Origin: an uncultured delta proteobacterium
GTDB taxonomy: Bacteria > Myxococcota_A > Bradymonadia > REDH01
DNA: 5,475 bases
Direction: 5' to 3'
Assembly (NCBI GenBank): GCA_903873545.1
Contig: CAIQPA010000177.1
Coordinates: 1 to 5,475, forward strand
The notes beneath the pieces are model-generated. The model had not been told where the DNA came from and did not search any database. It saw only the letters and a list, made by a program, of their open reading frames with translations. Numbering within the stretch: position 1 is the first letter of the stretch; every line of letters begins with the position of its first letter. Below, piece after piece: positions 1 through 5,227 of the stretch. Both the position numbers and the translations under genes were made by a program.

Positions 1-11
1 CACCGTTCGCC

Positions 12-41
12 TTGACGCTCTCGCGCACACCGCCCTAGAAG
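12..41 (+). promoter_or_regulatory. Possible sigma-70-type promoter for the gap operon
   Basis: A TTGACG hexamer at 12-17 matches the -35 consensus at five of six positions. It lies 18 bp before TAGAAG at 36-41, which matches the -10 consensus at four of six (T1, A2, A4, A5). Transcription would start near 48, leaving a leader of about 60 nt before the gap start codon. This is the only reasonable candidate in the 107 bases before gap, but the sequence upstream of the window is unseen and two-hexamer matches are common by chance. Confidence 0.4.
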
Positions 42-107
42 CCCGCAGCCTCTGACTGCCCCCATCTGAGCACAGCTCTCGCTCACACCGACCAACCGAG
101 GAGTCCC

Positions 108-1106
108 ATGTCTGTTCGCATCGCCATCAACGGATTCGGCCGCATCGGCCGCACGATCGCCCGTGCCGCCCTCCGCCGCAACGACATTGAGATCGTCGCC
201 GTCAACGACCTGACCGACGTCGCGACCCTCGCCCACCTCTTCAAGTATGACTCGGTCCATGGCCGCTACAACGGCACGGTTGTGGCCAAGGATGGCGCCA
301 TCGAGATCGACGGCCGCGAGCTCAAGGTCATCTCGGAGAAGGACGCCGCCAAGCTCCCCTGGGGCGAGCTGGGCATCGACCTCGTCCTCGAGTGCACCGG
401 CCGCTTCAAGGGCAAGGAGGACGCCTCCGCCCACATCGCCGCCGGCGCCCGCAAGGTCATCATCTCGGCCCCCGCCAAGGCCGTCGACGTCACCATCGTC
501 ATGGGCGTCAACCAGCACATGCTCGACAAGGTGAACCACACGGTCATCTCCTGCGGCTCCTGCACCACAAACAGCCTGGCCCCGCTCGCCAAGATTTTCG
601 ACGCCGCGCTTGGCATCGAGAAGGGTCTCATGACCACCATCCACTCCTACACCTCCGACCAGCGCCTGCTCGACGCGCCCCACGAAGACATGCGCCGCGC
701 CCGCAGCGCAGCCCTCTCCATGATCCCCACCTCCACCGGCGCCGCCATCGCCGTCGCCGAGGTCCTCCCGCAGCTCAAGGGCAAGCTCGACGGCATGGCT
801 GTCCGCGTCCCAACGCCCAATGTCTCGCTCACCGACTTCACCTTCGTGGCCAAGCGCGACACGACCGTGGCCGAGGTGAACGCCCTCATCCACACCGCCT
901 CGCTCGGCGAGCTCGCCGGCATCGTCGAGTACCTCGTCGACCCCGTCGTGAGCATCGACATCAACGGCAACACCCACTCCTCCGTCTTCGACCCCAGCCA
1001 GACCCGCGTACAGGCCGGCAACCTCGTGAAGGTGCTCTCCTGGTACGACAATGAGTCCGGCTTCTCCAACCGCATGTGCGACCTCTCGGTCCTCTTCGCG
1101 GGATAA
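108..1106 (+). CDS. gap: Glyceraldehyde-3-phosphate dehydrogenase (type I, phosphorylating)
   Basis: This cytosolic enzyme oxidises and phosphorylates glyceraldehyde 3-phosphate to 1,3-bisphosphoglycerate with reduction of NAD+. The 332-residue length is typical of the family. The N-terminal Rossmann fold opens with INGFGRIGR (residues 7-15). Asp34 in AVNDL is the position usually linked to NAD preference. The catalytic cysteine is Cys152 in SCTTN and the partner histidine is His179 in TTIHSYTSDQ. RVPTP (233-237) and SWYDNESGFSNR (311-322) are further family signatures. Several normally conserved neighbours differ: Cys149-Gly150 replace the usual Asn-Ala before SCTTN, Ser156 replaces the second cysteine, Ile214 stands where many homologues have Lys (GAAKA), and Ser317 replaces the common Trp of YDNEWGYS. 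All catalytic residues are kept, so activity is expected. GAGGAG at 98-103 lies 4 nt before the ATG and supports this start. First gene of the gap-pgk-tpiA cluster. Confidence 0.97.
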   Translation: MSVRIAINGFGRIGRTIARAALRRNDIEIVAVNDLTDVATLAHLFKYDSVHGRYNGTVVAKDGAIEIDGRELKVISEKDAAKLPWGELGIDLVLECTGRFKGKEDASAHIAAGARKVIISAPAKAVDVTIVMGVNQHMLDKVNHTVISCGSCTTNSLAPLAKIFDAALGIEKGLMTTIHSYTSDQRLLDAPHEDMRRARSAALSMIPTSTGAAIAVAEVLPQLKGKLDGMAVRVPTPNVSLTDFTFVAKRDTTVAEVNALIHTASLGELAGIVEYLVDPVVSIDINGNTHSSVFDPSQTRVQAGNLVKVLSWYDNESGFSNRMCDLSVLFAG

Positions 1107-1121
1107 CCCTTTCGAGGCCCC

Positions 1122-2333
1122 ATGGAACTCTCAGGCATTCGCTCTCTCGAGCAGATTGATGTCGACCGCCGCATCGTCTTCGTCCGGGTCGACTTCAACG
1201 TCCCGATGAAGGATGGCGTCATCACCGATGACTCCCGCATCACCGCGGCCCTCCCCACCATCAACTACCTGCGCGAGAAGGGGGCCCGTATCGTCCTCGG
1301 CAGCCACCTCGGCCGGCCCAAGGGCCACGACCCGAAGCTCTCTCTTGAGCCCATTGCGGTCCACCTCGCCAAGCTGCTCAACACCGAGGTCGTCTTCCCC
1401 GAAGAGTGCGTCGGCGACGGCCCCAAGAAGGTCATCCGCGACCTCCCCGAAGGCGGCATCTGCCTTCTCGAAAACCTCCGCTTCCACGAGGCAGAGGAGC
1501 AGGGAGACCAGGTCTTCGCAGCCGACCTCGCTGCGCTGGCCGAGGTCTATGTAAACGATGCTTTTGGCACCGCGCACCGAGCGCATGCATCGACCTACAC
1601 GATGGTCCGCCACTTCCCCGACGGCCGCCGCGCCGCCGGCCTGCTCGTTGCCAAGGAGCTTAAGTTCCTCGGCGGCCTCATGCAGGGGGCGGAGAAGCCC
1701 TACATCGCCATCCTCGGCGGCTCCAAGGTCTCCGACAAGATCAAGGTCATCGAGAACCTGATCGGCCGCATCGACACGCTGCTCATCGGCGGCGCGATGG
1801 CCTACACCTTCCTCCGGGCCAAGGGCATCGGCACAGGCAACAGCCTCGTCGAGGCCGACAAACTCGATGTCGCACGCTCGCTCATGTCGAGCGCTGAGGC
1901 CCGCAAGACCAAGCTGTTGCTGCCGGTCGACCATGTCGTCGCCCCCACCATCACGGCAGAAGAGGGCGTCGTAACCGAAGGTGTCGAGGTGCCGGTTGGC
2001 ACGGCCGCCTTCGATATCGGCCCAAAGACCGTAGCCCTCTTTGAAGGCCACATCGCCAAGGCCAACACCATCTTCTGGAATGGCCCGCTCGGTGTCTTTG
2101 AGCGCACTCCCTTCTCGAAGGGCACCTTCGCCATCGCCGGCGCCGTAGCCAACAACGATGGCGTCACGGTCATCGGCGGCGGCGACTCGGTGGCAGCACT
2201 GGTTGCTGCCGGCCGTGCCAAAGATGTGAGCCATGTCTCCACCGGAGGCGGCGCCAGCCTGGAGTTTGTCGAGGGTCGCGACCTTCCCGGCATCGCCGCG
2301 CTCCGCGCCGGCCACAAGTTCGAGGAGAACTGA
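1122..2333 (+). CDS. pgk: Phosphoglycerate kinase
   Basis: Pgk transfers the acyl phosphate of 1,3-bisphosphoglycerate to ADP, giving 3-phosphoglycerate and ATP in the cytosol. It uses the product of the preceding Gap. The protein has 403 residues, close to the usual length of about 390-400. The substrate-binding N-terminal domain shows RVDFNVP (22-28), SHLGRPKG (61-68), ENLRFHEAEE (117-126) and NDAFGTAHRAHAST (145-158). The nucleotide-binding C-terminal domain shows GGSKVSDKI (199-207), WNGPLGVFE (319-327), IGGGDSVAA (351-359) and VSTGGGASLE (372-381). The gene starts 15 nt after the gap stop, with GAGG at 1114-1117 placed 4 nt before the ATG. It ends in a TGATG overlap with tpiA. The short gap and the overlap support one transcript. 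No key motif is missing. Confidence 0.98.
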   Translation: MELSGIRSLEQIDVDRRIVFVRVDFNVPMKDGVITDDSRITAALPTINYLREKGARIVLGSHLGRPKGHDPKLSLEPIAVHLAKLLNTEVVFPEECVGDGPKKVIRDLPEGGICLLENLRFHEAEEQGDQVFAADLAALAEVYVNDAFGTAHRAHASTYTMVRHFPDGRRAAGLLVAKELKFLGGLMQGAEKPYIAILGGSKVSDKIKVIENLIGRIDTLLIGGAMAYTFLRAKGIGTGNSLVEADKLDVARSLMSSAEARKTKLLLPVDHVVAPTITAEEGVVTEGVEVPVGTAAFDIGPKTVALFEGHIAKANTIFWNGPLGVFERTPFSKGTFAIAGAVANNDGVTVIGGGDSVAALVAAGRAKDVSHVSTGGGASLEFVEGRDLPGIAALRAGHKFEEN

Positions 2334-3082
2334 TGCGCACCAACTTCGTCTGCGGAAACTGGAAGATGAACACGACGCGCGCGTCGGCGATCGCACTGGC
2401 GGAGGCCTGCGTCGCTGCAAGCCGTCAGACCCCGTCGGTCCGCGTTGGAATTGCGCCGCCGGCTATCTGGCTGAGCGACGTGGCTGCCACCATCGCGGGC
2501 AGCACAGTCGCCCTCTTCGCCCAGAACGGCCACCCCGCAGCCTCGGGCGCCTTCACGGGCGAGAGTTCTTATGGGATGCTCAAAGAGGCGGGCGCCATCG
2601 GCGTCCTCGTCGGCCACTCCGAGCGGCGCCAGCTGTTCGGTGAGACAGACGCAGTGGTCGCAACCAAGGTGGCTGCTGCGCGCGCACTGGAGTTGGAGGT
2701 CATCCTCTGCGTCGGCGAGACGCTCGAGGAGCGCGACGCAGGCACGACCCTCGAGGTGGTGAATCGCCAGGTCAACGCCGGCCTCGCCGCGATCGCCACG
2801 CTCGACGGCATCACGATTGCCTACGAGCCCGTCTGGGCCATCGGCACCGGCCGCAATGCAACCGCAGCGCAGGCGCAGGAGGTGCATGCCGCCATCCGCG
2901 CCCGCCTGTTCGGCCGCTTCGCCTCGCAGGCCGATGGGGTTGTCATCCAGTATGGTGGCTCTGTGAAGCCAGAGACGGCCGCTGCGCTGCTCGCAGAGGC
3001 CGATGTTGACGGTGCCTTGGTCGGTGGCGCAAGCCTCGACGCCAGCGCCTTTGGAAGCATCATCGCCGCGGGCGCTGTCTAA
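2333..3082 (+). CDS. tpiA: Triosephosphate isomerase
   Basis: TpiA interconverts dihydroxyacetone phosphate and glyceraldehyde 3-phosphate, feeding the Gap substrate encoded two genes upstream. The 249-residue protein is a standard single-domain TIM barrel. It carries the catalytic set at classical positions: Asn9 and Lys11 in GNWKMN, His95 in GHSERR, and Glu165 in AYEPVWAIGTG, whose last part is the flexible loop 6. The phosphate-binding YGGS (207-210) and GGA (231-233) near the C-terminus are present, as is GAFTGE (72-77). The ATG shares its A with the pgk TGA stop. GAGGAG at 2322-2327, inside the pgk end, lies 5 nt upstream, so translation is probably coupled to pgk. The active enzyme is normally a dimer. 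Nothing looks degraded. Confidence 0.98.
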   Translation: MRTNFVCGNWKMNTTRASAIALAEACVAASRQTPSVRVGIAPPAIWLSDVAATIAGSTVALFAQNGHPAASGAFTGESSYGMLKEAGAIGVLVGHSERRQLFGETDAVVATKVAAARALELEVILCVGETLEERDAGTTLEVVNRQVNAGLAAIATLDGITIAYEPVWAIGTGRNATAAQAQEVHAAIRARLFGRFASQADGVVIQYGGSVKPETAAALLAEADVDGALVGGASLDASAFGSIIAAGAV

Positions 3083-3084
3083 CC

Positions 3085-3113
3085 TTGCGCAACCCGCCGA
3101 TTCTCTCTAGCCT
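3085..3113 (+). promoter_or_regulatory. Weak candidate promoter between tpiA and secG
   Basis: TTGCGC at 3085-3090 and TAGCCT at 3108-3113 are separated by 17 bp. TAGCCT keeps the most important T1, A2 and T6 of the -10 box. The tpiA-secG spacing is clearly longer than the others in the cluster, which leaves room for a separate promoter. No terminator is visible after tpiA, so secG could equally be transcribed from upstream. The match is modest and could be chance. Confidence 0.2.
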
Positions 3114-3173
3114 TTGCCCCCCGAATCCCTACTACCGAGCCGATTTACGGCCCCGTAGCAACGCGTGGTTTTC

Positions 3174-3593
3174 ATGATCGCAGCTCTCTACACGGTCTAC
3201 ATTTTCTGTTGCATCTTCCTCATCCTCGTGGTGCTGCTTCAGGCAGGCCGCGGCGGTGGCATGGCACTGGGCGGCGGTTCGCAGCAGCAGGCCTTCGGTG
3301 GTGGTGGCGCAGCCCCCATCATGAAGAACCTGACGATGGGTACCGCAGCGCTCTGGCTGGTGCTCAACCTTGTGTTGGCCTACTTGGGTTCTTCGCGGAA
3401 CTCGGCGGCCGATGGCGAGTTCAAGCGTGCAGAAGCCCCCATCGCAGCTGGCTCGGGCGCAACCGCTCCTGCAGCTGGCTCGGCTGCCCCTGCTGAGAAA
3501 GTGGAGGCCCCCGTGGCCCCCGCTGCTGGCTCGGGCACGGCTCCCGCTGGTTCGGGCACGGCTCCGGCCGGCTCGGGCTCGGGCGCAAAGTAA
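3174..3593 (+). CDS. secG: Protein-export membrane subunit SecG with Ala/Pro/Gly/Ser-rich tail
   Basis: SecG is the small auxiliary subunit of the SecYEG translocon in the inner membrane and assists SecA-driven export. From ATG 3174 it has 139 residues. Transmembrane segment 1 spans about residues 4-22 and is followed by the conserved LLQAGRGGG. A Gly-rich cytoplasmic loop contains GGGSQQQAFGGGG (33-45), the counterpart of the family's SQT/FG motif. Segment 2 spans about 53-72. Residues 73-139 form a long low-complexity tail with AGSG and GSGTAPA repeats. Many SecG proteins end in a shorter Ser/Thr/Ala-rich extension, so this tail is long but not alien. By the known topology it should face the periplasm. 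The start is uncertain: an in-frame GTG at 3165 would add three residues (MVF). Neither start has a good Shine-Dalgarno sequence. I prefer the ATG because the protein then begins directly at the first membrane segment. Confidence 0.92.
   Translation: MIAALYTVYIFCCIFLILVVLLQAGRGGGMALGGGSQQQAFGGGGAAPIMKNLTMGTAALWLVLNLVLAYLGSSRNSAADGEFKRAEAPIAAGSGATAPAAGSAAPAEKVEAPVAPAAGSGTAPAGSGTAPAGSGSGAK
3528..3578 (+). repeat. 21-bp in-frame tandem repeat in the secG 3' end
   Basis: Two 21-bp units, at 3528-3548 and 3549-3569, differ at only three positions, all third codon positions. A nine-base partial third unit follows at 3570-3578. Each unit encodes Gly-Ser-Gly-Thr-Ala-Pro-Ala. Related AGSG and AGSA blocks lie upstream at about 3447-3494. 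Because the unit is a multiple of three, gain or loss of a copy would keep the frame, so the tail could vary in length between strains. Confidence 0.8.
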
Positions 3594-3594
3594 C

Positions 3595-3618
3595 GGTTGA
3601 AGGAAAAGTTCTTCAATC
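3595..3618 (+). other. Inverted repeat just after the secG stop
   Basis: GGTTGAAG at 3595-3602 can pair with CTTCAATC at 3611-3618, with one G-U pair, around an 8-nt loop. It begins 1 nt after the secG stop codon. No T tract follows, so it is not a classical intrinsic terminator. It may protect or trim the 3' end of the secG transcript, or it may be chance. Confidence 0.35.
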
Positions 3619-3622
3619 CGTG

Positions 3623-3651
3623 TTGACATGTTGATCTGGGACGCGTAAGAC
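3623..3651 (+). promoter_or_regulatory. Promoter for the tRNA-Leu gene
   Basis: TTGACA at 3623-3628 is a perfect -35 consensus. The optimal 17-bp spacer places TAAGAC at 3646-3651 as the -10 box, which keeps T1, A2 and A5. The predicted start near 3658 falls in a G+C-rich stretch, as is usual for stable RNA promoters under stringent control. It would give a 5' leader of about 26 nt before the mature tRNA. The position between secG and the tRNA makes this the best-supported promoter in the window. Confidence 0.6.
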
Positions 3652-3683
3652 CCGCGCCCCTGCATCGGGTAACACCGAAGCAA

Positions 3684-3767
3684 GCGAGAGTGGTGGAATT
3701 GGCAGACACGCAGGACTAAGGATCCTGTGGCTTAAACGCCGTGCGGGTTCGACTCCCGCCCCTCGCA
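3684..3767 (+). tRNA. tRNA-Leu, anticodon AAG
   Basis: An 84-nt class II tRNA folds as follows: acceptor strands 3684-3690 and 3760-3766, D stem GTG/CAC (3693-3695 with 3707-3709), anticodon stem CAGGA/TCCTG (3711-3715 with 3723-3727), long variable arm 3728-3742 with GGC/GCC pairing, T stem GCGGG/CCCGC (3743-3747 with 3755-3759) around TTCGACT. The discriminator is A3767, as required for leucine identity, and the D arm has the Leu-like TGGTGGAATTGGCAGACACGC. The anticodon loop CTAAGGA puts AAG at 3718-3720, unusual for bacterial tRNA-Leu. Acceptor position 6 (A3689) faces C3761, giving an A-C mismatch in an otherwise perfect 7-bp stem. The 3' CCA is not encoded (CTA follows the discriminator), so it must be added by nucleotidyltransferase. 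Confidence 0.93.
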
Positions 3768-3770
3768 CTA

Positions 3771-3798
3771 CCCCGGTCTTCGGACCGGGGTTTTTTTT
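3771..3798 (+). terminator. Strong intrinsic terminator after tRNA-Leu
   Basis: CCCCGGTC (3771-3778) pairs perfectly with GACCGGGG (3783-3790) around a TTCG loop, followed at once by eight T (3791-3798). The closing C-G pair makes the exceptionally stable cUUCGg tetraloop. The hairpin begins 4 nt after the tRNA discriminator base and should define the tRNA transcript end. It also lies between the upstream genes and serS. Confidence 0.95.
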
Positions 3799-3832
3799 CG
3801 CCCATTTTCCGCCCCAGCCCCTCGGACAGGCC

Positions 3833-5092
3833 ATGCTCGACCTCCGCTTCGTCGCAGAACACCTCGACATCGTGAAGACCAAGACCGCGCAGCGCCAGGT
3901 CGCCTTCGACTTCGCTCCCCTTGAGCAGCTCGAAGAGGCACGCCGGCGCGCCATCCGCGACTACGAGACGGTACGCGCAGAACAGAAGCGGGCCTCCGAT
4001 GGCATGAAGGCCCTCAAGCCCGGCTCACCCGAGTTCGACGCGCTCCGCGCGACCCTCAAGGAGATGGCCGACCGCGGCAAGGCGCTCGAAGAGGAGAAGC
4101 GCCTCATCGAAGAGGCCATCCCGCCGCTGCTCCTCCGCATCCCCAACCTCTGCCACGACTCCGTGCCCGTGGGCGAGAGCGCCGACGACAACTACCTCGT
4201 CCGCTCCCACGGCGACATCAAGCCGCTCGGCTTCGCCCCGCTGGACCATGTCGCCATCGGCGAAAAGCATGGCATCCTCGACTTCGAGCAGGCCGGAAAG
4301 GTCTCCGGTGCACGCTTCTGCTTCCTGCGCGGCCAGGCCGCCCGGCTCGAGCGATCCCTCATCAACTTCATGCTCGACATCCACACCCGCGAGCATGGCT
4401 ACGAAGAGATCTTCCCGCCCCTCATGGTCAATGCCGACGCGATGACCGGTACGGGCCAGCTGCCGAAGTTTGAAGAGGACCTCTTCAAGACAGACAACCT
4501 CTACCTCATCCCCACGGCAGAGGTCCCGGTCACCAACCTCTACCGCGACACCCTCCTCGAGAGCCTCCCCAGCACGCTCAAGATGGTCGCCTACACGCCT
4601 TGCTTCCGCCGCGAAGCGGGCAGCCACGGACGCGACACCCGCGGCCTCATCCGGCAGCACCAGTTCAACAAGGTGGAGCTGGTGAAGATCGCCCCGCCTG
4701 AAGAGAGCTACGACGAGCTCGAGAAGCTGGTGAACGACGCCTGCACCATCCTGCAGCGCCTCGAACTCCCCTATCGGGTCATGGGTCTGTGCACGGGCGA
4801 CATCGGCTTCGGCGCAGCCAAGTGCTACGACCTCGAGGTCTGGCTCCCCTCGCAGAACACCTTCCGCGAGATCTCTTCCTGCTCCAACTTTGAGGCCTTC
4901 CAGGCGCGCCGTGCCAACATCCGCTTTCGCGACAGCAGCGGGAAGGCCCAGTTTGCCCACACCCTCAACGGTAGCGGACTCGCCGTCGGCCGCACGCTGG
5001 TGGCGATCCTCGAGAACTTCCAGAACGCCGACGGCAGCGTCACCATCCCCGACGCACTTCGGCCCTACACCGGCTTCGACCGCATCGGCTGA
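3833..5092 (+). CDS. serS: Serine--tRNA ligase (seryl-tRNA synthetase)
   Basis: SerRS activates serine with ATP and charges tRNA-Ser, and tRNA-Sec where present, in the cytosol. The protein has 419 residues, normal for the bacterial type. Residues 1-104 form the N-terminal coiled-coil arm that grips the tRNA long variable arm, rich in Glu, Arg, Lys and Ala from about 30 to 95. The class II catalytic core follows. Motif 1 lies around FPPLMVNADAMTGTGQLPKF (194-213). The serine-binding TAE is at 228-230. Motif 2 covers FRREAGSHGRDTRGLIRQHQF (258-278). Motif 3 covers LNGSGLAVGRTLVAILEN (378-395) with its conserved Arg387. The start matches the usual MLDLRFV opening. The ribosome binding site is weak: GGA at 3824-3826, 6 nt before the ATG. 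The start lies only 34 nt after a strong terminator with no obvious promoter between. Confidence 0.98.
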   Translation: MLDLRFVAEHLDIVKTKTAQRQVAFDFAPLEQLEEARRRAIRDYETVRAEQKRASDGMKALKPGSPEFDALRATLKEMADRGKALEEEKRLIEEAIPPLLLRIPNLCHDSVPVGESADDNYLVRSHGDIKPLGFAPLDHVAIGEKHGILDFEQAGKVSGARFCFLRGQAARLERSLINFMLDIHTREHGYEEIFPPLMVNADAMTGTGQLPKFEEDLFKTDNLYLIPTAEVPVTNLYRDTLLESLPSTLKMVAYTPCFRREAGSHGRDTRGLIRQHQFNKVELVKIAPPEESYDELEKLVNDACTILQRLELPYRVMGLCTGDIGFGAAKCYDLEVWLPSQNTFREISSCSNFEAFQARRANIRFRDSSGKAQFAHTLNGSGLAVGRTLVAILENFQNADGSVTIPDALRPYTGFDRIG

Positions 5093-5112
5093 AGCGGGGT
5101 CCGGCGCATATC

Positions 5113-5134
5113 TTTGGTCGCAAAATGAACCAAA
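5113..5134. other. Inverted repeat TTTGGT-N10-ACCAAA
   Basis: TTTGGT at 5113-5118 is an exact reverse complement of ACCAAA at 5129-5134, separated by 10 bp. It lies 21-42 nt after the serS stop, in a locally AT-richer patch. The half-site spacing suits a dimeric regulator binding site, or a weak hairpin in the serS 3' end. There is no T tract after it. A six-base match is short and may be chance. Confidence 0.3.
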
Positions 5135-5151
5135 TCCGGTCTAAAGCTGGG

Positions 5152-5181
5152 TTGCCAGCGGGGATGACGCGGGGGTAGTCT
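5152..5181 (+). promoter_or_regulatory. Weak candidate promoter for the GAF-domain gene
   Basis: TTGCCA at 5152-5157 matches the -35 consensus at five of six positions. It lies 18 bp before TAGTCT at 5176-5181, which keeps T1, A2 and T6 of the -10 box. A start near 5188 would leave a 40-nt leader. The 135-nt spacer after serS is long enough for an independent promoter. I did not find a convincing terminator after serS, so readthrough is also possible. Confidence 0.3.
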
Positions 5182-5227
5182 TTAGGCCTGTCCGAGCATC
5201 CACTCAGGGCAAACCATGGAGGACTGC

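Noticed and set aside
68..78. Small inverted repeat GAGC-aca-GCTC in the gap leader
   Set aside because: A 4-bp stem with a 3-nt loop is too short to support a regulatory structure, and no riboswitch-like architecture surrounds it.
1131..2420. A 429-codon open frame on the minus strand across pgk and into tpiA
   Set aside because: It lies wholly opposite pgk/tpiA, which have full family motifs. Long antisense frames are expected in C-ending, GC-rich codon usage, and the translation is low-complexity and matches no family I recognise.
1802..2887. A 361-codon minus-strand open frame across pgk and tpiA
   Set aside because: Shadow of two certain genes, with no recognisable domain.
3132..3683. 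A 183-codon minus-strand open frame across secG
   Set aside because: Opposite a clear SecG. Its composition reflects the reverse complement of the Gly/Ala repeat region.
3699..3727. Possible serS promoter inside the tRNA (TTGGCA at 3699-3704 as a -35 box)
   Set aside because: TTGGCA is the conserved tRNA-Leu D-loop sequence, and no acceptable -10 box lies 16-18 bp downstream. Any transcript would also meet the terminator at 3771-3798.
4025..4960. A 311-codon minus-strand open frame opposite serS
   Set aside because: Val/Ala/Glu/Gly-rich translation typical of an antisense shadow, while the + strand frame has complete SerRS motifs.
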